20,699 nt of DNA from CAYNVS01 sp964400725 (GCA_964400725.1 CAYNVS010000049.1:1-20699), one strand, 5' to 3'. Shown: positions 8,714-16,857, counted from the stretch's first letter. The notes: generated by a model from the sequence alone, not told the origin. A program made the numbers and translations.

Positions 8714-8848
8714 CGCCGCCGCCGCAATTTACGAATTGTTTATTTAACGCAAATCATCTCCTAACGACGAATATATATATTGTCCGCCAATAGAGGCGTT
8801 GCATCGCTCGGCGTCTCGGCGTTTAACCGTAAAAGAAGGAGATTATTT

Positions 8849-10465
8849 ATGTTGCGGATTAAATTTGCGTTGCGGAATTTTAAACTTAAAACGGCCTCGC
8901 TTTTAGCTTCGTCGGCCGTCTGCCTTATTTTTGCGACGGCGGGATGCGGATGCGGAGCGGATAATTCGGCGTCTGACGGCGGCTCTGACGCCGACGTCGA
9001 ATACGAGGCGGCGGAGTCTTTTGAAGAAACGGCTGAAAACAAGCCTCAGGCGCGGTTTCCGCTGTGCGATTCTCAACTCGCGGCGCAGAAGATAACCTTC
9101 GTTCACGTCAACGATTTGCATTCGTCTTATATCCCCGAAGAGAGCGGCGAAAACCCTTACGGCAGAATCAGAGGTTATTATAAAGCCGTTAAGGAGGAAA
9201 ATCCGTTTACGATTTTTACCGACGGCGGCGACGATTACGAAAAAGGCTCCGTGATTGAACAAATATCGGAAGGCGCGTCAACGAGAGCGTTCGTTAAGGC
9301 TATGAAGTTCGACGTACGGGTTATCGGCAATCACGATTTTGCATGGAGCGCGGAAGAGCTGCTTGAGTTTTCGCTCGATCCGAACGCCGTCGTTTTGGCG
9401 GGAAACACAAGTTACGCCGGGGGCGGCGAAAAGAAATTCGGCGGCGTTGACTGGGCGGAAATGACGGTTGGCTGCGTAAAAATCGGATTTTTCGGCATGG
9501 TTTCAAAACCTTGGAACGAAAAAGACGAACAGTACGACGGCGACTTTTACCCTGAATTTTCGTCTCGTTTCGACTACGCCGCGCGCGCTAAAGAAATAGT
9601 CGGCGCGCATCGGAACGAGGTCGATTTAATAGTAATGGTCAGCCATTTGGGCATGAGCGACGACGAAAAAATCGCCTCAGAAGTCGAGGGTATTGACGCA
9701 ATTTTAGGCGGACACTCGCATACGACGACGACTCAGCCGGTCGTCGTAAACGGAACGCCGATAATTCAAACCGGCTCGAACGCGGCCTTTATAGGAAGGT
9801 TAGACCTTGTTTTCAGCCTAGCGGAAAAGAAGGTCGCATCGAGCGAATACAAACTTGTAAACAATATAAGCGGCTCGCTGCCCGTGGACGAGGAAATTCA
9901 GACCTTGAGCGATAGAATATTTTCTACCTTTTGGTCTTACGTCGAACGCCCCAACGCCCGCCTTAAATTTTCAAAAGATAAAAACGCCATAGCTTTGATT
10001 GCGGCCAAAGCGGCGATGCAGCTTTACGAAGGCGACGCGGCGCTGATTGATAAAAGGACTATTTGGAAAACGTGGTCGCCGGGCGTTTTGAACGCGCAAG
10101 ATTTGCTTGATACTTTCAAAGTGGAGCGCGAGCCGTCGGGCACAAGCGGGTTCAACAGTCTTTACTCGGCAAAAATATCGGGCTCCCATCTCGCCGCCGT
10201 AAAGGCCGGAATGAATGAGGCGGATTGGTATTTTGCCGGCCCCGATTTTATAGACGAAGCCAAAACATATACCTTCGTTCTTCAAAAACGAACCGCTCTC
10301 AACGCGGCTGCGTACCTGCCCGCAAACGTCCAACTCGATAAGATAAAACCGGCGTCGGAGGCTTGGCAGGCTTTGTTGTATTACGGCGAAGACCGGAGCT
10401 ATAACTGTCTTTACTTTGACGTCGATGAACTAGTCGAGGGATGCAAAATTAGATCGCTCAAATAG
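8849..10465 (+). CDS. UshA-like 5'-nucleotidase / metallophosphoesterase lipoprotein
   Basis: A 538-residue lipoprotein. AAGGAG lies 7 nt before the ATG at 8849. The signal peptide is long and ends in TAGC, followed by a Ser/Asp/Glu-rich linker (SDADVEYEAAES). The N-terminal catalytic domain has all the two-metal motifs of the 5'-nucleotidase family: HVNDLH (D89, H91), DGGDD (D128), GNHDF (N161, H162), SHLG (H266) and GGHSH (H289, H291). The C-terminal nucleotide-binding domain (about 360-538) is recognisable only in outline; the aromatic substrate-stacking pair of UshA cannot be placed with confidence, so substrate preference is open. It probably releases phosphate from nucleotides or similar esters outside the cytoplasm. 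With the preceding porin and phosphatase it suggests phosphorus or nucleotide scavenging. No good promoter is evident upstream; 8770-8781 is only an AT-repeat palindrome. Confidence 0.88.
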   Translation: MLRIKFALRNFKLKTASLLASSAVCLIFATAGCGCGADNSASDGGSDADVEYEAAESFEETAENKPQARFPLCDSQLAAQKITFVHVNDLHSSYIPEESGENPYGRIRGYYKAVKEENPFTIFTDGGDDYEKGSVIEQISEGASTRAFVKAMKFDVRVIGNHDFAWSAEELLEFSLDPNAVVLAGNTSYAGGGEKKFGGVDWAEMTVGCVKIGFFGMVSKPWNEKDEQYDGDFYPEFSSRFDYAARAKEIVGAHRNEVDLIVMVSHLGMSDDEKIASEVEGIDAILGGHSHTTTTQPVVVNGTPIIQTGSNAAFIGRLDLVFSLAEKKVASSEYKLVNNISGSLPVDEEIQTLSDRIFSTFWSYVERPNARLKFSKDKNAIALIAAKAAMQLYEGDAALIDKRTIWKTWSPGVLNAQDLLDTFKVEREPSGTSGFNSLYSAKISGSHLAAVKAGMNEADWYFAGPDFIDEAKTYTFVLQKRTALNAAAYLPANVQLDKIKPASEAWQALLYYGEDRSYNCLYFDVDELVEGCKIRSLK

Positions 10466-10482
10466 TTGTCGTTTTACGGGTT

Positions 10483-10525
10483 GCGCCGCCGGCTTTCCTT
10501 GTAAAACTGGAGCTCGCGGCGGCGC
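10483..10525. repeat. GC-rich inverted repeat
   Basis: Perfect 8-nt arms GCGCCGCC (10483-10490) and GGCGGCGC (10518-10525) with a 27-nt loop, just after the nucleotidase stop codon. It may help stop transcription or protect the 3' end of the mRNA. Confidence 0.55.
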
Positions 10526-10551
10526 GGCGCGCCGAGTCCGCGTTTCGCTTC

Positions 10552-10589
10552 AAAAAAATCGACGCTTGCGCAAGAGCGGGCGTCTTTTT
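10552..10589 (+). terminator. Likely intrinsic terminator after the nucleotidase gene
   Basis: A seven-A tract, then GACGC (10561-10565) pairing with GCGTC (10580-10584), followed by TTTTT. The apical part contains the palindrome CTTGCGCAAG. The flanking A and T tracts can extend the stem after two unpaired bases. Confidence 0.55.
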
Positions 10590-10798
10590 GCATCATTCTA
10601 ATTCCGCGAGAATAAATGGGAAAATGCGTTTTGGAGCCCAAAGCGGCCAAGCAATTAAAACGAAGTCGTAATCAGGCTGCGCTATGCAGCTTATAAGTAA
10701 AAATGCTAATTAAAACGCCGGAGCCATTAGCTCGGCTGCCGGTTATTGCGCTTAACTAAGCGGCGCGGTGAACTTACGGAAAAAACAGGCGAAAATAT

Positions 10799-10826
10799 TT
10801 GCGCGTCGCCGCCCGCCGTGTATAAT
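10799..10826 (+). promoter_or_regulatory. Promoter candidate for the five-gene lyase/acylase cluster
   Basis: TTGCGC (10799-10804), 16-nt spacer, perfect -10 TATAAT (10821-10826). Predicted start near 10833, giving a leader of about 140 nt before the GTG at 10972. Confidence 0.55.
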
Positions 10827-10874
10827 TATTAAAAGTCGGCAAATATCAGTTTTAAAATAGTTCTCAAACATCTT

Positions 10875-10927
10875 CGATTAGGCGCAATCCAACTTGTAAT
10901 TGCCGAGCGTTACGCGAAGCTGAATCG
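10875..10927 (+). other. Foldable leader segment upstream of the lyase gene
   Basis: An outer stem CGATTAG / CTGAATCG (one bulged G) can enclose two small hairpins: GCAAT (10884-10888) with ATTGC (10899-10903), and GCG-TTA-CGC (10907-10915). This three-way-junction outline lies between the promoter candidate and the start codon. The pairing was found by eye, has not been tested for energy or covariation, and matches no riboswitch I recognise. Confidence 0.25.
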
Positions 10928-10971
10928 CGCGACAGAAATATTGTAACAATAACTAAACGCCGGAGGTTTAT

Positions 10972-12426
10972 GTGCCCGAAAGCATAAGCAAAATGCCGCA
11001 AAAAGGGATGGACAGACAAGCCGTTCTCGACATGATGGACTCGTTTCGCGGGGACGACGCGCGTTATAAAGAAGGCAAAACGTGGAGCCTCGTTTACTAC
11101 ATCGACGACGAGCGCGACGCCTTTTTAAAACAGGCGCACAACAAATTCATGTCCGAAAACGGCCTCAACCCGATGGCCTTCAAAAGCCTTAAACGCTTTG
11201 AATCGGACGTAATCCGCATGACCGCCGACATGCTTAACGGAGGCGAAGAATGCGTCGGCTGCATGACGAGCGGAGGGACGGAAAGCTGTCTGCTGGCCGT
11301 TAAAACCTATCGCGACCGAGCGCGCGCGCTTAAACCATGGATAATAAGACCGGAAATTATTCTGCCCCAAACGGCTCACGTCGCGTTTGAAAAGGCCGCC
11401 GAATATTTTAACGTTAAAATTAAAAGAGCTCCGCTGGGAAAGGATTTTCGCGCGGACGTAAAAAAAATGAAAAGACTTATTAGCCGAAACACCATTATGA
11501 TGGTCGCTTCGGCTCCGTGCTATCCTTACGGCGTAGTCGATCCGATTGAAGAATTGGGCGCGATTGCGGCCTCTAAAAAAATTCCGCTTCACGTTGACGC
11601 CTGTCTCGGCGGCTTTATGCTGCCTTTTGTCGAAAGGCTCGGCTATCCGGTTCCGAAATTCGATTTCAGAGTCAAAGGGGTCGCTTCAATGTCGGCGGAC
11701 GTTCATAAATACGGGTTTTCCGCAAAAGGCGCCTCGACGATTTTGTATAAAAATATGGATTATTTCAAATATCAGATGTTTGTCTCGACGGACTGGCCGG
11801 GCGGAATATTCGCATCCGCCGGAATGCTGGGCACTCGTCCGGGCGGCAGCATCGCCGCGGCGTGGGCCGCGCTGGTCGCGACGGGCGCGGATGGATACGA
11901 ACAATTCGCCAAAGCGTCGATGGAAACCGCGAAAAAACTTATAGACGGCATTAATGCAGTTCCCGGCCTGCAGGTAGTCGGCTCGCCTGATATGACCGTC
12001 TTCGCTTACCGCTCGACGGAGCCGGACGTTTCGATTTACGCCGTAGGCGATCAAATGGAAAAGCGCGGCTGGCACATCGACAGGCAGCAGCGGCCTGAAT
12101 GCCTTCACGCCATGGTTACGCCGAGGCACGCGGGGGTCGTAGAGGAATATCTGAAAGATTTGCGGGAGTCGGTCGAAATAGTAAAAAGCAATCCGGAATT
12201 GGAAATGTCCGGCAACGCGGCGATGTACGGCATGGTCGCAAAAATACCGATGCGCGGAATGATTAAAAAAAACGTCCTCAAAATGATGACGCAGATGTAC
12301 GCGGCAAATCCAAAAATGCCCGATATGTCGGCGGACGGAAACAAAGACGACCTTGGAGCGCGGGCGGGGTTGTGGTTTCTTAAAACGAAGAAGAAGCTGG
12401 AAGAGCTTAAAAGGAAGTTTCGATGA
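10972..12426 (+). CDS. Sphingosine-1-phosphate lyase-like PLP-dependent enzyme
   Basis: A 484-residue soluble enzyme of the group II PLP decarboxylase/lyase fold, closest in motif to sphingosine-1-phosphate lyases. These cleave a phosphorylated sphingoid base into a fatty aldehyde and phosphoethanolamine. Visible motifs are TSGGTES (99-105, PLP phosphate), HVDACLGGFMLPF (D209 over the pyridine ring; this phrase is near-diagnostic for the family) and SADVHKYGFSAKGAS, with K246 as the PLP Schiff-base lysine and K252 as the second conserved lysine. There is no N-terminal membrane anchor, unlike the eukaryotic enzymes, as in known bacterial versions. Translation starts at GTG, with GGAGG 5 nt upstream; an ATG two bases earlier is out of frame and stops after five codons. 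The stop overlaps the permease start (ATGA). No sphingosine kinase is present in the window, so the substrate may differ. Confidence 0.87.
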   Translation: MPESISKMPQKGMDRQAVLDMMDSFRGDDARYKEGKTWSLVYYIDDERDAFLKQAHNKFMSENGLNPMAFKSLKRFESDVIRMTADMLNGGEECVGCMTSGGTESCLLAVKTYRDRARALKPWIIRPEIILPQTAHVAFEKAAEYFNVKIKRAPLGKDFRADVKKMKRLISRNTIMMVASAPCYPYGVVDPIEELGAIAASKKIPLHVDACLGGFMLPFVERLGYPVPKFDFRVKGVASMSADVHKYGFSAKGASTILYKNMDYFKYQMFVSTDWPGGIFASAGMLGTRPGGSIAAAWAALVATGADGYEQFAKASMETAKKLIDGINAVPGLQVVGSPDMTVFAYRSTEPDVSIYAVGDQMEKRGWHIDRQQRPECLHAMVTPRHAGVVEEYLKDLRESVEIVKSNPELEMSGNAAMYGMVAKIPMRGMIKKNVLKMMTQMYAANPKMPDMSADGNKDDLGARAGLWFLKTKKKLEELKRKFR

Positions 12427-13580
12427 TGGAATCTTCCGCCGCCATTCCCGAAACGTTTCGGTTGATTCTGCAGGTTTTCCTCGCCTTCGGAACGCCCGTC
12501 GCAATGTTGTGGCTGGAACCGCGCGTTAAATTGGTCCGTGTAATAAGTCCGGTAATACTATGCTACGTAATCGGAATGATTTACGGCAACCTGCCGTTTA
12601 TCAAGTTTTCCGGCTCCGCCGCCTTGACCATTTGCAATATTACGGTCGGCTTAGGCATTCCGCTTCTGTTGTTTTCCGTGGATATTAAGGCTTGGCTCAA
12701 ACTCTCTGGAAGAACCGCGAAATCCTTTTTGGTTGCCATGTCGGCGGTAATAATAGCGTCGGCGGCGTCGCACTTTATTTTTCGCAGCCGTCTTCCCGAA
12801 AGTCTCCCTTTGGCCGCTATGCTTACCGGCGTTTATATTGGCATTACGCCCAATATGGCCGCAATCGGTTCGGCTCTCAAAGTCGCGCCGGAAACGTTCG
12901 TTATGGTCAACGCCGCCGATATGGTAGTTTCGTTCGCCTATTTGATTTTCATATTGATGATCGCTCCGAAAATATTGAAGAAAGTTCTTCCTCCATTCGG
13001 AGAACTCGACGGACGTTCGGATGACGGCGTTGATATTTATTCCAAGAGAATTATTCCGCCGGCGAAAGACGCCGCGATTGCATTGCTTATTGCGGGAGGC
13101 ATCGTAGGGGCCGCGGCGATTGCCGGTTCTTTTGTAACCGGTTATGGAAAAGACGCTATTGTAATATTGATTCTTACCACGGCGGCCTGCGCCGCTTCGT
13201 TTTTTCCAAAAGTGAGAAAGCTCAAAGGCAGTTACGACGCTGGGCAATTTCTATTTCTGTCGTTCTGCGTCGCCATAGGTTTTACGACCGACTTCACAAA
13301 ATTGTTTTCAAGTTCCGGGCTTATATTGCTCTTTTGCGGCATAACGGTCGGATTGGCGGTATTATTGCATCTCCTTGCGGCCATACCTCTGAAAATCGAT
13401 CCAGACACGGTCGTTATAACTTCGGTAGCCGGGATTTTTGGCCCTCACATGATCGGGCCTGCGGTAATGGCGATAAAAAACAAGGACGTTCTGTTTTCAG
13501 GAATAGTCTGCTCTCTTATCGGCATAGCGGCCGCCAATTATCTAGGGTTGGCGCTTGCGTGGGTGTTGTCATGGATTTAA
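12423..13580 (+). CDS. DUF819 family membrane protein (putative permease)
   Basis: A 385-residue polytopic inner-membrane protein with about ten hydrophobic segments, the DUF819 (YjcL-like) pattern related to cation/anion transporter folds. A Gly/Pro-rich re-entrant-like segment in each half (GVYIGITPNMAAIGSAL near 140 and VAGIFGPHMIGPAVMAIKNK near 335) fits an inverted-repeat transporter. The ligand is not known for the family. The start overlaps the lyase stop by 4 nt (ATGATG offers two possible starts, 12423 or 12426), implying translational coupling and a linked role, perhaps import of the lyase substrate or export of a product. The last 10 nt overlap the next gene. Confidence 0.8.
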   Translation: MMESSAAIPETFRLILQVFLAFGTPVAMLWLEPRVKLVRVISPVILCYVIGMIYGNLPFIKFSGSAALTICNITVGLGIPLLLFSVDIKAWLKLSGRTAKSFLVAMSAVIIASAASHFIFRSRLPESLPLAAMLTGVYIGITPNMAAIGSALKVAPETFVMVNAADMVVSFAYLIFILMIAPKILKKVLPPFGELDGRSDDGVDIYSKRIIPPAKDAAIALLIAGGIVGAAAIAGSFVTGYGKDAIVILILTTAACAASFFPKVRKLKGSYDAGQFLFLSFCVAIGFTTDFTKLFSSSGLILLFCGITVGLAVLLHLLAAIPLKIDPDTVVITSVAGIFGPHMIGPAVMAIKNKDVLFSGIVCSLIGIAAANYLGLALAWVLSWI

Positions 13581-15610
13581 AAATTTACGGCGCGAATAAA
13601 AAGCGAATCAGAGGCTTTGCCGCTGTTTTGTTTTTTTGTTTTTTTCTTTGCGTCGTCCTCTCGACGGCGCATGGCTGCAAAAAATCGGAGCAGCCGCAGT
13701 ACTGGGAAATCTTTAAGGTAAGCGGCGATCCTTACGACAGAGGTTTGCAGCACGGCAGGCATTTCGCGGACAAGATACGCTCCTTTTATACGACGATGCT
13801 TACGACTTCGATTTTTCCTTTTTTAAACCGCGAGCAGCGCGACATCGCCGACGTTTTGAAGAATTACGGAGAGGAGCCTTTTTTAAACGGCCAGTTTACG
13901 TATCAACTGCTGCTTCAAAGCGCTAAAAATCTTGAAAAATTCATCCCTCAGCCCTACATAGACGAAATGCGCGGCATCGCCGACGGCAGCGGAATGTCGT
14001 ACGACGAAATTCTCGTCCTCAACACTTTTCTCGATACGATGCTCGCCTTTAGAGGGATGACTTTTTTTATCAAGCAAATACAGGCTCCGTATATTGAAAG
14101 CGTCTCCTTCGGAGAAGGGCTGGACGCGGACGGCATGGACAACGACGGCGACGGTCAAACGGACGAAGCGGGGGAGGGGACGATTGCGAAATACGAATCG
14201 CTTCCTTTCGCGGCGATGACCGAAGTTAAAACCGACGCAAAGATAAAAATTATCATTGCGGATCAGAAGTTGGACTTTTCGACGGTTTCCTCCGACGCCG
14301 CGCCGCCGAGAAATTTCGACCCTAAAAAGGTCGATGCTAATTCGATACGAATTCAGCTTGATACGGAGGTTTATACCGCCGGTCAAAAAAACTCCGCGGG
14401 CGGGGATATAATCGCGACGAGCGTTCCTTCCGGCGACGAATCGAAATTGGAAGTAACCTTTACGCCGCCGAACGGATTGCAGGCCGGAAAAGTAGTATCA
14501 ATTATTATATGGGCGGGCGACCAATGCGTAATAAACGACCCGCCGCCGCTTCACGCCCGCTTGATGCGCGACGAGAGAATTGTTTTTTCCACCGAAGGTT
14601 ACGGCAAAAAGCCGCGGGAAATCGACAACCTCGGCGCGTATAACGGCTATTCTCAGCCGCCTTCCATAAGTTTCGCGCTGCGGAACGGAGCCACGAAGGA
14701 CGGACGGCCTTTGATGGCGCATCATTATTCGCTGCTCGACAGCAACACTTCGCATAAACACGCCGTATTGTTTGTCGTAAAGCCCAAAGAATCGGAAGGG
14801 TACGGCCACGCGTACCTTGGCTGGACGGGAATAATTTACGGTTTTACGGGAATGAACGAAAACGGCCTTGCAATTTCGGTAAATAATTCCGATACGTTAA
14901 GCAACCCGCTGGTTAATGAATTTTTAAACAATTTCACCAATTATCTGCTTGAAGGCGTTTCGGTGAACTTAATCGGCAGCGGCGCGCCCATGGGAATTAT
15001 GGAAAGAGAAATTTTAACCAAACAAAAGAACGTCGATGGAGCCGTCGATTATTTAAAAAGCGCCACGTTCGCTTTTGGCTGGAACGTAATGCTTGCGGAC
15101 GCTTCCGGAGGCGTAAAAGGCGCGGAACTGCGCTCAGTCATAGACAAATTAGAGAATTCGAGAGAAACGAACGCCAGCGTTTACGGCCCAGGCGATTTAG
15201 ATCCGTTCAACAAACCCATCGCGAGCGTCGGCGGCGACGATTTGGCGATGGCGTCGCATTACCAAACTTACTATAACAAAGACGGTTTGCCCGACGATAT
15301 GAGCCTTCATTATCTTATTTTTGAAATCAAGCCGCAGCGTCTTTGGTCAACGTTCTACTTCAGGTCTTTGAGGTCTTTTTTTATTTTAAAATCCAAAATC
15401 GCGGAGAAGCTGGGGAGCGCGGACGTTGAAGGAATGATTGAACTGCTGCGAACGCCCGAACTTGTTGACAGACGCGACAGCATGAGCGCGGTCGTTTACG
15501 ACCTGAAGGAAAAGACGCTTCATTTTTCAATGGGAATCATTCCGGCCACCGACGGCGAATTTATGGAATTAAACCTTGAGAAAGCGCTGCAAGAGGAGAA
15601 CGTACAATGA
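13571..15610 (+). CDS. Lipoprotein of the C45/AAT-like Ntn-hydrolase superfamily
   Basis: A 679-residue lipoprotein. The start at 13571 gives a signal peptide ending in the lipobox AHGC; the open frame upstream lies inside the permease gene. The N-terminal part (about 50-165: VSGDPYDRGLQHGRHF, YIDEMRGIADGSGMSYDEILVLNTF) and the C-terminal part (about 365-679: FALRNGATKDGRPLMAHHY, YLGWTGIIYGFTGMNENGLAISVNN) match acyl-CoA:6-aminopenicillanate acyltransferase/C45 amidohydrolases. Two features are odd. The expected N-terminal nucleophile Cys (usual CTSFA) reads SISFA, so S365 would replace it. Between the two parts lie a thrombospondin-3-like acidic Ca-site (DADGMDNDGDGQTDE, about 185-200) and an inserted beta-rich segment of about 150 residues. 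It probably hydrolyses or transfers an amide-linked acyl group outside the cytoplasm, if the Ser is active. It overlaps both neighbours. Confidence 0.78.
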   Translation: MDLKIYGANKKRIRGFAAVLFFCFFLCVVLSTAHGCKKSEQPQYWEIFKVSGDPYDRGLQHGRHFADKIRSFYTTMLTTSIFPFLNREQRDIADVLKNYGEEPFLNGQFTYQLLLQSAKNLEKFIPQPYIDEMRGIADGSGMSYDEILVLNTFLDTMLAFRGMTFFIKQIQAPYIESVSFGEGLDADGMDNDGDGQTDEAGEGTIAKYESLPFAAMTEVKTDAKIKIIIADQKLDFSTVSSDAAPPRNFDPKKVDANSIRIQLDTEVYTAGQKNSAGGDIIATSVPSGDESKLEVTFTPPNGLQAGKVVSIIIWAGDQCVINDPPPLHARLMRDERIVFSTEGYGKKPREIDNLGAYNGYSQPPSISFALRNGATKDGRPLMAHHYSLLDSNTSHKHAVLFVVKPKESEGYGHAYLGWTGIIYGFTGMNENGLAISVNNSDTLSNPLVNEFLNNFTNYLLEGVSVNLIGSGAPMGIMEREILTKQKNVDGAVDYLKSATFAFGWNVMLADASGGVKGAELRSVIDKLENSRETNASVYGPGDLDPFNKPIASVGGDDLAMASHYQTYYNKDGLPDDMSLHYLIFEIKPQRLWSTFYFRSLRSFFILKSKIAEKLGSADVEGMIELLRTPELVDRRDSMSAVVYDLKEKTLHFSMGIIPATDGEFMELNLEKALQEENVQ

Positions 15611-16830
15611 AAAAAAATATTGCGCTCGTTCTTTTCGCCGCGCTCGCCGCGTCGTTCTCCGCGGCCTCGGCCTTTGCGGGAGGCTTTACCGAAACGCTGC
15701 CGCCCGAAGTGTTCATGCTCGACGTAGGAGCTTCGATTTCTTCGGTGAATAAGTCGTACGACGACGACGGCGGCGCCAGACCGCTGATTAACGACATCGA
15801 GCGCTACGAGCCCGGCGGCGGGCTGCAAGGGATAATAAAGCCGAACGCAAACGTAAATTATTATATTTTAATCAATCAGCTGCGTTACGGCGTTACGAAG
15901 GATTTAACTTTAGCCCTCGGCGTTCCGGTAGTGCTGGGAAACAAGGTCGAGCCTCGCTTGGGATGGACGCCGGGCGATTATCAGAGCGGTTTGGGCAGAC
16001 CTTACAGCGCGGAAGACTTTTGGCAGTGGGCTGGAAGCATGGGGCAGCCCAAGCCCGGCTCGTGGTCGGGCAACAAGGGCGTTTTGGCCGATATAATTCT
16101 CGCGGCGCGCTGGCGGTTCACCGATAGAATCGACGCTTTTGCGCAGAGCGGTTTCGCGTCTTCCATTTTTATTTTCGGCGCGCTGCCAACCGGGAAGCAG
16201 AAAGACCCTGAACAGCTCGTCGCCGCCGGAACCACCTCTTGGGATTTGCATTCGATGGGCGAGCTCGGCTTTCATCTTTCCGCCGATTACCGTTTCGGCG
16301 AGGCGCTTGACGACCGGCTGCTTATCGGATTAGACGTTTTCTACGAATTTTTGTTCAAACATACCTACGATACGCCGCGCGGAACGATAAATCCGCTGAT
16401 TTTAAATCAGGCCCCATACGTCGGCGATACCTACGATATAGACCCAGGCGATTTCTACGGGTTCGCCTTTACGGCGGACGTCGCCGCTTGGAAAGGGCCT
16501 GTAACCGACAACTGGCTTGCCCGGTCGGACGCGAACAAAGGGGAAGGATTTCCGCCTATTTTGAGTTTGTCGGTCAAATACACTTTTACTTATTTGGGGC
16601 AGTCCGATTGGACGTCAAAGTCCGAGATTTGGGACTGGGAGCAGGAAAAATATTGGCGTCCTGGGTATAAAAACATTTTAAACGCCGGTTTCGTAATCAG
16701 CTTGCTGCGGGTAGGCGCGCCGATGCAGCTTTATATGGATTATCGAAATCAATCGTGGATACCGGGCAAAAACGCCCGCGCCGCCGACGTATTCAGCTTC
16801 GGCGTTCGAGCTATTGCAAAATTTTGGTAA
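15607..16830 (+). CDS. Outer-membrane beta-barrel protein (MetA/FadL-like transporter candidate)
   Basis: A 407-residue exported protein. The type I signal peptide has a predicted cut after AFA (residue 24). The mature part is rich in alternating beta strands with aromatic girdle residues, contains the phrase LRYGVTKDLTLALGVPVVLG typical of 'phenol MetA degradation'-type and hydrophobic-compound outer-membrane channels, and ends in AIAKFW, a C-terminal aromatic barrel-assembly signal. The family assignment is by feel, not by a diagnostic motif. The start codon overlaps the preceding stop (ATGA). Placed between two lipid-anchored amidohydrolases, it is the best candidate for the uptake pore of this gene cluster, plausibly for a hydrophobic substrate. 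Confidence 0.65.
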   Translation: MKKNIALVLFAALAASFSAASAFAGGFTETLPPEVFMLDVGASISSVNKSYDDDGGARPLINDIERYEPGGGLQGIIKPNANVNYYILINQLRYGVTKDLTLALGVPVVLGNKVEPRLGWTPGDYQSGLGRPYSAEDFWQWAGSMGQPKPGSWSGNKGVLADIILAARWRFTDRIDAFAQSGFASSIFIFGALPTGKQKDPEQLVAAGTTSWDLHSMGELGFHLSADYRFGEALDDRLLIGLDVFYEFLFKHTYDTPRGTINPLILNQAPYVGDTYDIDPGDFYGFAFTADVAAWKGPVTDNWLARSDANKGEGFPPILSLSVKYTFTYLGQSDWTSKSEIWDWEQEKYWRPGYKNILNAGFVISLLRVGAPMQLYMDYRNQSWIPGKNARAADVFSFGVRAIAKFW

Positions 16831-16841
16831 AATATTAAATT
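16814..16841 (+). promoter_or_regulatory. Weak internal promoter candidate before the S45 acylase gene
   Basis: TTGCAA (16814-16819), 16-nt spacer, TAAATT (16836-16841), overlapping the end of the barrel gene. If used, transcription would start inside the palindrome at 16844-16857. Confidence 0.25.
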
Positions 16842-16843
16842 GC

Positions 16844-16857
16844 GTTATCGCGATAAC
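16844..16857. promoter_or_regulatory. Perfect 14-nt palindrome, possible operator
   Basis: GTTATCGCGATAAC is perfectly self-complementary, in the only gap (64 bp) of the five-gene cluster. No T tract follows, so it is not a standard terminator. Its length suits a dimeric regulator. AAGAAGG, the ribosome binding site of the next gene, lies about 25 bp downstream. Confidence 0.4.

Larger units (their letters stand above)
10466..10971. other. 506-bp non-coding region between the nucleotidase and lyase genes
   Basis: I see no gene here. It holds, in order: GTTTTAC/GTAAAAC arms at 10471-10477 and 10501-10507; a GC-rich inverted repeat; a terminator-like hairpin; two small hairpins at 10676-10690 (GCTGC/GCAGC) and 10717-10736 (bulged GCCGGAGC/GCTCGGC) without a T tract; a promoter candidate; and a leader that can fold. 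No tRNA shape was found. Confidence 0.6.

Noticed and set aside
8770..8781. AATATATATATT palindrome as an operator or -10
   Set aside because: Simple AT repeat; no -35 partner at acceptable spacing.
8780..8848. TTG start for the nucleotidase
   Set aside because: The ATG at 8849 has AAGGAG at good spacing and directly begins the lipoprotein signal peptide.
10590..10798. Possible tRNA or small RNA gene from hairpins at 10676-10690 and 10717-10736
   Set aside because: No cloverleaf, no T-loop sequence and no own terminator; only short stems.
10970..10987. Five-codon ATG frame overlapping the lyase GTG start
   Set aside because: Too short to call a leader peptide; it probably arises by chance from the ATGTG sequence.
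11686..12504. Long minus-strand open frame of 272 codons
   Set aside because: It lies wholly over the lyase gene, is rich in Arg/His/Phe as expected of an antisense shadow, and has no motif.
13334..13570. N-terminal extension of the C45-like protein
   Set aside because: The extension overlaps the permease's membrane segments in another frame and would bury the lipoprotein signal peptide; the ATG at 13571 fits far better.
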